From assembly GCF_000406105.1 (NCBI RefSeq), contig NZ_CM001974.1, positions 984,835 through 1,048,834 on the forward strand: a stretch of DNA of 64,000 nt, written 5' to 3'. A model generated the notes under the pieces. That model searched no databases. It saw only the letters and a list, made by a program, of their open reading frames with translations, and was not told the origin of the DNA. The DNA is from Dickeya chrysanthemi NCPPB 402. Its GTDB lineage: Bacteria; Pseudomonadota; Gammaproteobacteria; Enterobacterales; Enterobacteriaceae. Shown here piece after piece: positions 8,846-16,636 of this stretch. Every line of letters begins with the position of its first letter. Position 1 is the first letter of the stretch. A program made the position numbers and the translations under genes.

Positions 8846-9313
8846 ATGAAATATAAACATCACGCGCTGCTGTTTGCATTATCTTGTATTGCCACAACGG
8901 CTCAGGCCATACCGAATATGTGGACCAGCGGCTTTGGCATGGGTGTCTCCGAATACATGATCACCAGCCCGGAAAAGGTCGTTTTTAATCTCAACTGTAC
9001 GACTAATCCAGACAACCAAAAGGTATTACAACACCATGTACTTATCACGCTGCCTGATGGTAGAGGGGCGGATTCGCATGACGAGAAAACGGTTATAACC
9101 GTGGTGGTGGACTCTCGGCAATTTCCACTCCCTTCTTCTCTGGGGTGGCGTAACGCAGATAATGCATGGGAACGATTTATTACCGCGTTAAGTCATGCCG
9201 CAACGTTTGATGTTTACGTTAATGACCAAAAAGTAGGCCACTTTAATCCTGGGCTTAAAAATACACAGCAGGAGCTGGAGGGTATTCACCACTGTATCAA
9301 TACTGCCGCTTAA
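8846..9313 (+). CDS. yfjT: Exported protein, YfjT-like
   Basis: A 155-residue predicted periplasmic protein. A signal peptide covers about 1-22 (hydrophobic core ALLFALSCIATTAQA, cleavage after AQA). The mature part is beta-rich, with Cys near 51 and 150 that could pair. Length and position fit YfjT of CP4-57, also 155 residues. It starts 28 bases after the previous gene behind GGGGGAA and is followed by a terminator, so the two exported proteins probably form one unit. No function is known for the family. Confidence 0.6.
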   Translation: MKYKHHALLFALSCIATTAQAIPNMWTSGFGMGVSEYMITSPEKVVFNLNCTTNPDNQKVLQHHVLITLPDGRGADSHDEKTVITVVVDSRQFPLPSSLGWRNADNAWERFITALSHAATFDVYVNDQKVGHFNPGLKNTQQELEGIHHCINTAA

Positions 9314-9336
9314 ACCTTACTTGCCTATTCCGATGG

Positions 9337-9374
9337 TGCCCTTGTTGCTTATGCAACAGGGGCATTTTGTTTTT
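9337..9374 (+). terminator. Terminator after exported-protein pair
   Basis: TGCCCTTGTTGC pairs with GCAACAGGGGCA across a TTAT loop, with one mismatch, followed by TTTTGTTTTT. It lies 24 bases after the preceding stop and ends just before the RadC-like gene. Confidence 0.85.
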
Positions 9375-9386
9375 AAGGATCACGTT

Positions 9387-9860
9387 ATGTCTGAATTCTC
9401 ACCGAGTTCGCCGTTGTCTGAGCACGAACAACGGATTATCCGCCGGGCCCAGCGCCTGCTGGAGCGCCACCTGCGCCAGCCGGGCGAGCAGTTTACCGCC
9501 TCATCCTATACCCGAATGTGGCTGCAACTGCATCTGGCCCCGCTGGAGCGGGAGGTGTTCATGGTGCTGTTTCTCGATAACCAGCATCGCCTGATAGACC
9601 GGGAAACCATGTCGCTGGGCAGCATCAACCATGTCGATATTCCCATCAGAGAAATCGTCAAGGCGGCCCTGCGCCACAACGCGGCGGCGGTGATCCTGGC
9701 GCACAATCACCCATCCGGCCATGCCGAACCGAGCACGCCAGACCGGGCGCTTACCGAACGGCTAAAAAGCGCTCTTGAGCTGGTGGATATCCGCACGCTG
9801 GATCATCTGGTCATTGGCGGCAGTCAGGTGGTGTCGTTCGCCGAACGCGGCTGGCTGTAA
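9387..9860 (+). CDS. RadC-like JAB domain protein (YfjY/YeeS)
   Basis: A 157-residue RadC/MPN (JAB) domain protein of the YfjY/YeeS/YkfG group. The metal-binding JAMM motif is intact: HNHPSG at 106-111 with the downstream Asp at 119 (PSTPD). A glutamate near residue 55 (PLEREVF) fits the upstream acidic residue of the motif. The helix-hairpin-helix region of long chromosomal RadC is absent, as usual in island versions. The ATG at 9387 follows AAGGA; upstream in-frame ATGs overlap the terminator and were rejected. The gene lies immediately upstream of a CbeA/CbtA pair, the standard arrangement. The true function of RadC proteins is unresolved. Confidence 0.88.
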   Translation: MSEFSPSSPLSEHEQRIIRRAQRLLERHLRQPGEQFTASSYTRMWLQLHLAPLEREVFMVLFLDNQHRLIDRETMSLGSINHVDIPIREIVKAALRHNAAAVILAHNHPSGHAEPSTPDRALTERLKSALELVDIRTLDHLVIGGSQVVSFAERGWL

Positions 9861-9904
9861 GGCCTTTCGCTGTCATTCCATTAACCTGTCAGGAGAAAAG
9901 TACC

Positions 9905-10261
9905 TTGTCATTATCGGATGCCCCGGAATGGGGGCTTGAACACACCCTGAAACCGCGCTTTGGAGCCCGGCTGGTACAGGAAGGGTGTCACCTGCATTTT
10001 CTCGCCGATCGTGCCGGTGTGACTGGCACCTTCAGTGCAACCGTGGCCTGCCATCTGGAACACCGTTTCCCACTGATGGTGAAACAACTGGAGCAAAAGC
10101 TTGTGACCGGTGAGCTCGATCCCTACCGACAGCAACGCGTCACGCTGCATGACGGCGTACTGACCTGCGAGGCCGATACACTGGGCAGTGCGGGCTACGT
10201 CTATATCACGATTTACCCGACCACGGCGGCCACACCGGCAACTGCATTCCCTTCACCTTAA
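9905..10261 (+). CDS. cbeA: Antitoxin of CbeA/YeeU/YfjZ family
   Basis: A 118-residue YeeU/YfjZ/YafW-type antitoxin. Typical landmarks are WGLEHTLKPRFGARLVQEG at 9-27, HFLADRAGVTGTF near 30-42 and the C-terminal LTCEADTLGSAGYVYI. In type IV systems CbeA does not bind the toxin but promotes bundling of the toxin targets FtsZ and MreB. A TTG start at 9905 is chosen because AGGAG lies ten bases upstream and the family begins here. It precedes the toxin gene by 25 bases and follows the RadC-like gene. Confidence 0.88.
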   Translation: MSLSDAPEWGLEHTLKPRFGARLVQEGCHLHFLADRAGVTGTFSATVACHLEHRFPLMVKQLEQKLVTGELDPYRQQRVTLHDGVLTCEADTLGSAGYVYITIYPTTAATPATAFPSP

Positions 10262-10286
10262 GCATTTATCTTAAGAGAGCCTATCC

Positions 10287-10607
10287 ATGGAAACACCATC
10301 CCCATCCCCGGCGCGGGAGGCATCATCATGCCTGTCACCTGTAAATGTCTGGCAACAGTTATTAACTTACCTGCTGGACAAGCACTACGGGCTGACGCTC
10401 AACGACACGCCGTTTTGCGAGGAAGCCGAGATCCAGGCCCACCTCGACGCCGGAGTTTCGCTGCCGGACGCCGTGAACTTTCTGGTGGAGCGCTATGAGC
10501 TGGTGCGTATCGATCGCAGCGGTTTTATCTGGCAGGAACAACAACCGTTTCTGAACGCGGTCGATATTCTCCGCGCCAGACGCGCCACCGGCCTGCTCAA
10601 GCCATAA
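10287..10607 (+). CDS. cbtA: Toxin of CbtA/YeeV/YpjF family
   Basis: A 106-residue CbtA/YpjF/YkfI-type toxin that inhibits polymerisation of FtsZ and MreB in studied members. Family landmarks are [15 protein letters not shown] at about 29-43, [18 protein letters not shown] at 53-70 and [11 protein letters not shown] near the end. It ends soon after RATGL, about 18 residues shorter than E. coli YeeV, which is a common short form. It is cotranscribed with the antitoxin and followed by a terminator hairpin at 10669-10698. Confidence 0.88.
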   Translation: METPSPSPAREASSCLSPVNVWQQLLTYLLDKHYGLTLNDTPFCEEAEIQAHLDAGVSLPDAVNFLVERYELVRIDRSGFIWQEQQPFLNAVDILRARRATGLLKP

Positions 10608-10668
10608 AGACTGCGAGCCGCTTTCCAGTCACACAACGCCAAACCGATTAATCCTTCCCCCCGATGCA

Positions 10669-10698
10669 TAATACGCCAGCCTTACCGGCTGGCGTATT
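10669..10698 (+). terminator. Hairpin after toxin gene
   Basis: AATACGCCAGC pairs with GCTGGCGTATT to form a long stable stem, 62 bases after the toxin stop. No long T-run follows. It falls inside the longest upstream reading of the DUF4942 gene, which argues for that gene starting later, at 10724. Confidence 0.6.
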
Positions 10699-10723
10699 GG
10701 CTGTTATGTATGGACAACACACT

Positions 10724-11557
10724 ATGCACACTGAACCCGAGGTGTTAACCGACCACACCGAACTGATTGGCTCGACCAACATTGCGCGTATCGTCACTGG
10801 ACATGATGCCGCGCTGCAACAGATAGAACAGCTCATTACCCAGTTACAGGCTATTTCAACGCTAACGGCGACTATCGGTGGCGGCACCGCTGAAGACTGG
10901 GCATTGAAGCCAGGGCATCGCTATGATTGCTGGCTGACAGAAACGCCTGACAAGGCGATGCCAGCCATTATCCGCACGCTGGACAGCCATATCTGGCGCA
11001 ACCTGATGCTGAAATCCGGCATGTTGTCATTGATGGACGCACAAGCCCGCAGCCAGTGGCATAAGAATCTGGACGAGGGCGACCTGCCGACCATCAGCGA
11101 AGCCAATATTCTCAGCACGTTTGAACAACTTCACCAGAGTAAGCGGGAGGTATTCGAACGCGGGGTGATTAATGTATTCAAGGGGCTATCGTGGGATTAT
11201 AAAACCAACCATCCTTGCTACTTTGGCAAGAAAATCATCATCAGCAATCTGGTGACGTACCACCGTTGGGGCTTTGGCCTGAACTGGGGCTGGCGACGCG
11301 ATCAACTGGCCGATCTGGAGCGGATGCTGTCCTTGCTGGATGGCAAACCCATTCCTGATAACCGGGGCGATGTGACTATCCGGCTAATGAACCATATCCG
11401 TGATAATCCTCATCAGCAAGAATACGAAGATGCGTATTTTAGTGTGCGTTACTTTCAGAAAGGCACCGGGCATCTCATCTTTAAACGCCCTGACTTGATC
11501 GATCAGATGAACGACATTATCGCCAAACATTATCCGGGGATGTTGGCGGCGAGGTAG
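10724..11557 (+). CDS. DUF4942 protein
   Basis: A 277-residue DUF4942 protein of the kind often found as third gene after CbeA/CbtA pairs. The recognisable C-terminal part, about residues 120-277, includes SKREVFERGVINVFKGLSWD and YFSVRYFQKGTGHLIFKRPD. No catalytic motif is obvious. I start it at the ATG at 10724 because the longer frame runs through the hairpin at 10669-10698, though no strong ribosome-binding site is seen. Function unknown; the association with the toxin-antitoxin pair is recurrent in CP4-type islands. Confidence 0.75.
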   Translation: MHTEPEVLTDHTELIGSTNIARIVTGHDAALQQIEQLITQLQAISTLTATIGGGTAEDWALKPGHRYDCWLTETPDKAMPAIIRTLDSHIWRNLMLKSGMLSLMDAQARSQWHKNLDEGDLPTISEANILSTFEQLHQSKREVFERGVINVFKGLSWDYKTNHPCYFGKKIIISNLVTYHRWGFGLNWGWRRDQLADLERMLSLLDGKPIPDNRGDVTIRLMNHIRDNPHQQEYEDAYFSVRYFQKGTGHLIFKRPDLIDQMNDIIAKHYPGMLAAR

Positions 11558-11628
11558 TCATTTCCTTTCTGGTAATCTTAGGATTCGTGCCTATTTCCTC
11601 CCTCAGAATTTGTTATTATTGCGGCAGG

Positions 11629-11646
11629 TTAGCATTGAATTGCTAA
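11629..11646 (+). promoter_or_regulatory. Palindrome ahead of darTG
   Basis: A perfect inverted repeat TTAGCA-N6-TGCTAA lies 16 bases upstream of the darT start and downstream of an AT-rich segment resembling a -10 box. Toxin-antitoxin operons are often autoregulated from such sites, so this is a candidate operator, by inference. Confidence 0.4.
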
Positions 11647-11661
11647 AAGGAGCTGGTTTGT

Positions 11662-12309
11662 ATGCCGATCCCTGAGCGTCCCAAGATTTACCACATCCTT
11701 CACATCGATCGACTTCGTTCGATCATTGCCCAAGGGTTGTTGTCTGACGAGCAAATCTCGGTTCGTCATGGTGCCGGTACAATGATAGGTATGAGTAGCA
11801 TTAAGCAGCGTCGGCTCCATGAGTTGACGCTCACAAACTATCCCAATCTGTATGTGGGACAATGTGTGCCTTTTTATTTTTGTCCCCGCTCTGTCATGCT
11901 ATACCTGATATACAAGTCCAATCATCCAGAGTTGGCTTACCGTGGTGGTCAGGAACCTATTTTGCATCTTGAAGCTGACCTCTATACAACCATTGCATGG
12001 GCGGAGCAACATCGCCAACGCTGGGCGTTTACATTATCTAATGCCGGTTCACTTTACTTCGAAGATCGTTGTCAACAATCCCAGCTTGGAGAACTGAACT
12101 GGGAAGCGATACAAAGCAATCAGTGGAGCGGCGGTAATGGAACTAAAGAGGCGAAACAGGCTGAGTTTTTGATTGAGCGCTGTTTCCCTTGGCATTTAAT
12201 TGAGCGCATCGGTGTTCATTCACCTTTGATTTATCAGCAGGTTGCTAACATGATCCCGCTTGGCGGGCATCGTCCTCCTGTTGAGGTGAAACGAGAATGG
12301 TACTACTGA
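11662..12309 (+). CDS. darT: DarT DNA ADP-ribosyltransferase toxin
   Basis: A 215-residue DarT (DUF4433) toxin, which uses NAD+ to ADP-ribosylate thymidine in single-stranded DNA in characterised members. The NAD-binding start is IYHILHIDRLRSII at 9-22. Downstream are VPFYFCPRSVMLY at 69-81 and the ADP-ribosylating-turn-loop region with KEAKQAEFLIER, where Glu168 fits the catalytic glutamate. Length is normal. It follows AAGGAGC and precedes darG by 13 bases. DarTG acts as a toxin-antitoxin pair and as anti-phage defence, in keeping with the island setting. Confidence 0.93.
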   Translation: MPIPERPKIYHILHIDRLRSIIAQGLLSDEQISVRHGAGTMIGMSSIKQRRLHELTLTNYPNLYVGQCVPFYFCPRSVMLYLIYKSNHPELAYRGGQEPILHLEADLYTTIAWAEQHRQRWAFTLSNAGSLYFEDRCQQSQLGELNWEAIQSNQWSGGNGTKEAKQAEFLIERCFPWHLIERIGVHSPLIYQQVANMIPLGGHRPPVEVKREWYY

Positions 12310-12322
12310 TGAGGATTTCATA

Positions 12323-13372
12323 ATGATTGAATACAGACAGGGCGATATCCTCCAGGCAGAGACTGAAGCTATCATCAATACCGTTAATTGCGTCGGCGTA
12401 ATGGGGCGAGGCATTGCATTGCAATTTAAAAATGCCTACCCGGATAACTTCAAAGCTTATGCTGCATCCTGTAAAGCAAAACAAGTTGTTCCGGGCAAAA
12501 TGTTCGTCTTTGAGACCGGGCAGTTAACAAACCCTCGTTATATCATTAACTTTCCGACCAAACGCCACTGGAAAGGGAAAAGTCGTCTTGAAGATATTGT
12601 TGCAGGATTGGACGATTTGGTCGCCGTTATCCGGCAACATGATATTCGCTCCATTGCCATTCCCCCATTAGGGAGTGGCTTAGGCGGCCTGGACTGGCAA
12701 GATGTTAAGCCCCTGATTGAGTCTGCCGTTCAACCGCTTGAGTCCGTACAAATTGCGATTTACGATCCCAACGGCGCACCATCATCGGAACGTATGGTAC
12801 ATAAAACAGAAGTGCCAAAGATGACAGCAGGGCGAGCCGCATTGGTTGAACTGATGCAGCGTTATCTTAATGGGTTGTTAGATCCGTTCATCTCTTTACT
12901 AGAATTACATAAGCTGATGTATTTCATGCAAGAATCCGGGGAACCATTACGCCTTAAGTATCAGAAAGCGCATTATGGGCCTTATGCGGAAAACCTACGG
13001 CATGTGCTTAACGCGATCGAGGGGCATATGATCTCAGGGTATTCGGATGGCGGTGATATGCCTGATAAGCAACTCGCGCTGGTTCCCGGTGTGGCAGAGG
13101 AAGCAAAAGCGTTTCTTGAGCAGCAAGAAGAGACTTACCGCCGCTTTCAGAAAGTATCTGATTTGGTAGAAGGTTTCGAATCGCCTTTTGGTTTGGAACT
13201 CCTTTCAACGGTTCACTGGACAATGCAATATGAATCGCTGACGTCCCCGGAAGATGTTACTGATTTTATCTATGCCTGGAATGAAAGAAAGCGGCAATTC
13301 ACACCACGTCAGATATCTTTAGCCGTAGATACATTGCATCGTAAGGGGTGGTTAACTTCAAACGTTGCTTAA
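12323..13372 (+). CDS. darG: DarG macrodomain antitoxin
   Basis: A 349-residue DarG. The N-terminal macrodomain, about 1-155, removes ADP-ribose from DNA. It shows INTVNCVGVMGRGIALQFK near 18-36, the GKSRLEDI segment near 88-95 and the phosphate-binding loop PPLGSGLGGLDW near 113-124. The C-terminal half, about 165-349, is the YwqJ-unrelated helical domain that in DarG proteins blocks the toxin directly. It contains LHKLMYFMQESGE, resembling the SocA/Panacea-type antitoxin fold. The start follows GAGGA. It is the second gene of the darTG operon. Confidence 0.92.
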   Translation: MIEYRQGDILQAETEAIINTVNCVGVMGRGIALQFKNAYPDNFKAYAASCKAKQVVPGKMFVFETGQLTNPRYIINFPTKRHWKGKSRLEDIVAGLDDLVAVIRQHDIRSIAIPPLGSGLGGLDWQDVKPLIESAVQPLESVQIAIYDPNGAPSSERMVHKTEVPKMTAGRAALVELMQRYLNGLLDPFISLLELHKLMYFMQESGEPLRLKYQKAHYGPYAENLRHVLNAIEGHMISGYSDGGDMPDKQLALVPGVAEEAKAFLEQQEETYRRFQKVSDLVEGFESPFGLELLSTVHWTMQYESLTSPEDVTDFIYAWNERKRQFTPRQISLAVDTLHRKGWLTSNVA

Positions 13373-13395
13373 GTTCAGTCCTTGCTTAATGACTC

Positions 13396-13434
13396 GCATG
13401 GCTCTTGCTGCCCACACTGCGCTCAGAGCCATGC
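13396..13434. terminator. Bidirectional hairpin between darG and integrase
   Basis: GCATGGCTCT pairs with AGAGCCATGC across a 19-base loop between two convergent genes. It could end both transcripts; on the plus strand CTTATTTG follows. Confidence 0.55.
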
Positions 13435-13444
13435 ACCTTATTTG

Positions 13445-14764
13445 TTACTTACCACCAAACTGAACTTTAACGACATTATCTGGCATCGCCCCTGATGGGT
13501 TAATGATTTCCTGCTGAATAAAATCACCCCAGCGTAGAAATAGCTTTTTCAGTTTGTCCGCTTGTTGCCCAACTTGATAAGTCCGAATTAATCGATCTTT
13601 AGGAACGTGGTTCAGCAGAAGTTCTATCAAGCGTTCTGGTGCATCCAAATATTCTGCACAACCAGTGGCCACGCTGCGACGTAAGTCATGAGGAGAGAAG
13701 GGCGTAAGTTCCGCAAGATATTTAGATCTCACACGTTCCAGAGCACGTGTGAGGGCATCACCGGTTATAGGAAATCCAGACTTGCTGGTGGAGCCGAAAA
13801 CATACGCCCCTTCAGTGATCACGCGCTGTTCTTGAATGAGGGATAAGGCGTGGGGATGTAGTGTGACAATGTGGCTTTTGCCATTTTTTGTAGCAGGAAT
13901 AGTCCAACGATCACCGTTAATTTGATCCCAACGCATTTCTGCTGCTTCTGACCGGCGAACACCCGTGAATATGATCAGGCGAAGTGCATTCGCAACGGAT
14001 AATGACATCACCACGCTCGATGCTATTCCTCGACCACCTGCTGCAATGGAGCCACCACCAACAGAGGCTTCATCAAGTGCTTTCCAAAGCATGTGGAGTT
14101 CGTTTTGTGGTAACCAACGTTCACGAGGTTTACCCATTGATGCGCCAAACATGGCAGGTTTGAGTAGACGAGCAGGGTTATGTTCAATCAGTCCTTGTAA
14201 CGTGGCATGATCAAGGGCCAGATTCAGGATGATTAATCCTTTGCGAACCCCTTCTGAGCTTTCCTTTCTCACGCGGCTGAGATGCTCGAAAATGACAGAG
14301 CGTGAAAGATCGTTAACGCGTATATTGCCCAAAGCTTTTTCAAGATGACGGCGATAGGTTCCTTCATAGTCAGCAATGGTGCGGGCGCTGAGGGGTTTAC
14401 TCTCAGTTCTGAATGCCAACCAGTTTTGCCACAAGTCAGCGAATATTGGCATTTGCTCGTTTTGCTGTTTCTCATTTTTTTTGACGTAACGAGGATCAAT
14501 GCCTTTCTTCACCAGCTCTGCTGCGTCGGCATGGGCCTGACGAGCCTGAGCCAAGCTCATAGCAGGGTAGCTACCCAATGTCAGTTTGATTTGCTTTTGT
14601 GCGATCCTGTAACGATAAATCCAGCTTTTACTCTCGCTGCCATAGCGTACGCGAACGTAGAGGCCTCCACCCGCTTTTGATTTGACTGAGACAACGTTTT
14701 CTTTCTCTTCTTCAGTGACTGAAAGGGATGCCAACTGTCGATCCTGAGTGATGATGATTGTCAT
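13445..14764 (-). CDS. int: P4-type tyrosine integrase
   Basis: A 439-residue tyrosine recombinase of the island/P4 type. An Arm-binding DUF4102-like region covers about 30-95 (YRYRIAQKQIKLTLGSYP and an A-R-x-x-A pattern). A SAM-like core-binding domain covers 105-205 and the catalytic domain 215-415. The catalytic Arg is in TGVRRSE (Arg270), HDLRR is at 359-363 and the Tyr nucleophile is probably Tyr396 in RTYQVG. All key residues are present, so it looks functional. It faces the tRNA-derived attachment repeat 165 bases upstream of its start and probably integrated this island. It is convergent with darG. Confidence 0.92.
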   Translation of the reverse strand: MTIIITQDRQLASLSVTEEEKENVVSVKSKAGGGLYVRVRYGSESKSWIYRYRIAQKQIKLTLGSYPAMSLAQARQAHADAAELVKKGIDPRYVKKNEKQQNEQMPIFADLWQNWLAFRTESKPLSARTIADYEGTYRRHLEKALGNIRVNDLSRSVIFEHLSRVRKESSEGVRKGLIILNLALDHATLQGLIEHNPARLLKPAMFGASMGKPRERWLPQNELHMLWKALDEASVGGGSIAAGGRGIASSVVMSLSVANALRLIIFTGVRRSEAAEMRWDQINGDRWTIPATKNGKSHIVTLHPHALSLIQEQRVITEGAYVFGSTSKSGFPITGDALTRALERVRSKYLAELTPFSPHDLRRSVATGCAEYLDAPERLIELLLNHVPKDRLIRTYQVGQQADKLKKLFLRWGDFIQQEIINPSGAMPDNVVKVQFGGK

Positions 14765-14928
14765 AATAGGTCCTTTCTGGGGTACACTCTCGGGTACACA
14801 CTTAGCATGATATCAGGGGAAACGACAGCGAACGAGTGGAAACCTAAATGTTGATTAATTATTTGATTTTAAAAAATAAAAAATCAATTTTGAACAGGAG
14901 AAACAGAGGGAAACATCAGTCTGTTGAG

Positions 14929-14973
14929 TTCGTAATGCGAAGGTCGTAGGTTCGACTCCTATTATCGGCACCA
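14929..14973 (+). repeat. Attachment site: 3' part of tRNA-Thr (thrW type)
   Basis: Forty-five bases identical, as far as I recall the gene, to the 3' part of E. coli thrW, from the CGT anticodon loop through the T arm (GGTTCGACTCC) to CCA. The 5' half of the tRNA is absent, so this is the distal attachment core. The intact tRNA should lie to the left, beyond the window. It marks the right end of the island. Confidence 0.85.
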
Positions 14974-15138
14974 TCTAAATCAATAAGTTACACGAATTAT
15001 TCCACGATTCATTTTCGTTGCTGTGCCGTATTTGCGCCATTACCCTGAACCGCTCTATTAATTCTCCAGGGTTACAGACCCTATTAATCGCTATTTACCG
15101 GGCGGGCTGTATGCGCTGATCCGTTGCCGAGGGTAAGC

Positions 15139-15387
15139 TTAACTCAATGGCTTGAGCCTGAAAGGGATGCTGTTAAGCACCTGAGCGGGGTCAAGCGCCA
15201 GCAGACGAGCCAGTTGAACAAACTCCACCACATCCAGTCTGCGTTCCCCGTTTTCGACCTTGGCAATAAACGATTGCGGGCGTTCCAGCGCCTGCGCCAG
15301 CATTTCCTGTGTGATGCCTTTGGCGATACGCGCTTCACGCAGCGTTTTGATAACGAGTTGATATTCAGCGGTGTAGGTGGAAGCCAT
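15139..15387 (-). CDS. Xre-family HTH regulator (copy 1)
   Basis: An 82-residue single-domain Xre/Cro-type helix-turn-helix protein. The fold covers about 13-68, with recognition helix region RPQSFIAKVENGERRL. It is a close paralog of the protein encoded at 15489-15722, with most of the first 70 residues the same. The start ATG at 15387 lies just downstream of an operator-like sequence at 15439-15453. It sits just outside the island end and probably descends from another mobile element. Confidence 0.8.
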   Translation of the reverse strand: MASTYTAEYQLVIKTLREARIAKGITQEMLAQALERPQSFIAKVENGERRLDVVEFVQLARLLALDPAQVLNSIPFRLKPLS

Positions 15388-15438
15388 GCGTTGAGTCTCG
15401 AAAGCGGGTCTGGTGCACTATCGGTGATAGTTCGCTTT

Positions 15439-15453
15439 ATCCCAAAAAAGGAT
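15439..15453. promoter_or_regulatory. Operator-like site upstream of Xre copy 1
   Basis: ATCCCAAAAAAGGAT is an inverted repeat (ATCC/GGAT) of the same type as the sites at 15742-15760 and 15776-15794. It lies 52 bases upstream of the first Xre-type gene, so it is a likely operator for one of these regulators. Confidence 0.45.
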
Positions 15454-15488
15454 TTTTAACGTTGTCTGGAAAAGGGGACTCGCTGTGA

Positions 15489-15722
15489 CTAGCTGTTCAG
15501 TAGCAGGTGCAAGAGCGCGATAGGATCGAGTGAAAGCAGGCGGCTGATGTGTATGAATTCCACAATATCAAGCCTGCGCTCGCCGTTCTCGATTTTGGCA
15601 ATGAAGGATTGTGGTTTACCGAGAGCTTGTGCCAGTGTTGTCTGAGTCACGCCTTGAGCGATTCTGGCTGCGCGCAGGGCTTTGATAATGCGCTGGTACT
15701 CGGCTGAATAAGTTGATGCCAT
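15489..15722 (-). CDS. Xre-family HTH regulator (copy 2)
   Basis: A 77-residue Xre-type helix-turn-helix protein and a paralog of the copy at 15139-15387, sharing the starts MASTYSAEYQ and MASTYTAEYQ and the ENGERRLD segment. It is divergent from the Ner-like gene at 15822. Two operator-like palindromes lie between them, an arrangement like a small phage lysogeny switch. No toxin partner with a recognisable motif is seen. Confidence 0.8.
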   Translation of the reverse strand: MASTYSAEYQRIIKALRAARIAQGVTQTTLAQALGKPQSFIAKIENGERRLDIVEFIHISRLLSLDPIALLHLLLNS

Positions 15723-15741
15723 AACATGATGTTCTTGACGA

Positions 15742-15760
15742 ATATCCTAAAATCGAATAT
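15742..15760. promoter_or_regulatory. Imperfect operator-like palindrome
   Basis: ATATCCTAAAATCGAATAT, an imperfect copy of the palindrome at 15776-15794, starts 34 bases away from it. It lies in the divergent promoter region between the second Xre-type gene and the Ner-like gene. Confidence 0.45.
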
Positions 15761-15775
15761 CTGTCATGTTTCGAT

Positions 15776-15794
15776 ATATCCCAAAATGGGATAT
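15776..15794. promoter_or_regulatory. Perfect operator-like palindrome
   Basis: ATATCCCAAAATGGGATAT has perfect 7-bp arms, ATATCCC and GGGATAT. It lies 27 bases upstream of the Ner-like start and 53 bases from the Xre copy 2 start. It is the best site of a group of three and a likely regulator binding site. Confidence 0.55.
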
Positions 15795-15821
15795 CTGGTT
15801 GCAGGCAAAAGGAGAGCAGTA

Positions 15822-16070
15822 ATGGAAACAGGTGACTGGCATCCGGCAGATATCATTGCCGCATTAAGAAAACGGGGAACCACGCTGGCGGCACTATCAC
15901 GCCAGCATGGGCTGGCCTCGTCAACGCTGGCGAATGCGTTATCCCGACATTGGCCGAAAGGGGAAAGACTGATCGCGCAGGCAGTAGAAAAAACACCGCA
16001 AGAAATCTGGCCGTCGCGCTATCGGCGCGTGACACAGCAACGACAGGGAAAAGACATTAACGGCGATTAA
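15822..16070 (+). CDS. Ner/Nlp-like DNA-binding protein
   Basis: An 82-residue winged-helix protein of the Ner/SfsB (Nlp) family related to the Mu phage Ner repressor. Landmarks are WHPADIIAALRKRGTTLAAL at 6-25, the recognition segment HGLASSTLANALSRHWPKGE and the C-terminal PQEIWPSRY. The ATG at 15822 has AAAGGAGA eight bases upstream. It is divergent from the second Xre-type gene, with shared operator-like sites between them, which supports a phage-type switch origin. Confidence 0.8.
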   Translation: METGDWHPADIIAALRKRGTTLAALSRQHGLASSTLANALSRHWPKGERLIAQAVEKTPQEIWPSRYRRVTQQRQGKDINGD

Positions 16071-16101
16071 AGCCAGGCTATAACCGAAAAATGCCACCGT
16101 A

Positions 16102-16395
16102 GTGCGGTGGCAGAATGAATTGAGTTGTGATAACCCCACGTCCGTAGGGAAGATCACTTCGTGGCACTGCAATGCAGTACCACCACCTGCGAGGAACACC
16201 CCTGCAAACGCACGGACATTTATCGTAATGGCCGCTGCAAATACCACTGTGCACGCATCCTTACTCCGCGCACTGTTATCTTTTGTTCGTGTATTTCCTG
16301 CCTCGTCCAGTCCTAAACATTCAGCCTGCTGTAAGGTAGACCAATTGCGCAGTGTCATCCTACGCTTTTATAACTATGGAAAACCTGAGTTTTAA
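16102..16395 (+). CDS. Possible prophage-type small ORF
   Basis: A 97-codon frame following a small hairpin (CCACCG/CGGTGG at 16093-16109). Its middle (NAVPPPARNTPANARTF, then MAAANTTVHASLLRALLSF) looks like short prophage-associated proteins I vaguely recall from enterobacteria. The ribosome-binding site is weak and the frame is uncertain. It may be a degraded phage gene, and I assign no function. Confidence 0.25.
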   Translation: MRWQNELSCDNPTSVGKITSWHCNAVPPPARNTPANARTFIVMAAANTTVHASLLRALLSFVRVFPASSSPKHSACCKVDQLRSVILRFYNYGKPEF

Positions 16396-16636
16396 GAGCG
16401 ATAAATGTGCGATTGCGCAGTCTGAATTGTGAGCTACGCAGCAACAGTGTGCAAAACGAAACCGAACGTTAATAATGCATAAAAATGTAGGATTTGTTAT
16501 TTGAAGTTAAAAAACGATCTGATTATCCCAGTTTTAAATGTCACTTTTTTGCACTCTATCAAGGATCTTTATGAGCCAGTTTTGTATAATAAAATAGTTG
16601 ACTGACTATTTCAGTGATTATTACAAAGGAAAAAAA

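Noticed and set aside
14929..14973. Possible tmRNA (ssrA) end as integration site
   Set aside because: The sequence fits tRNA-Thr with a CGT anticodon, not the tmRNA 3' end that I recall.
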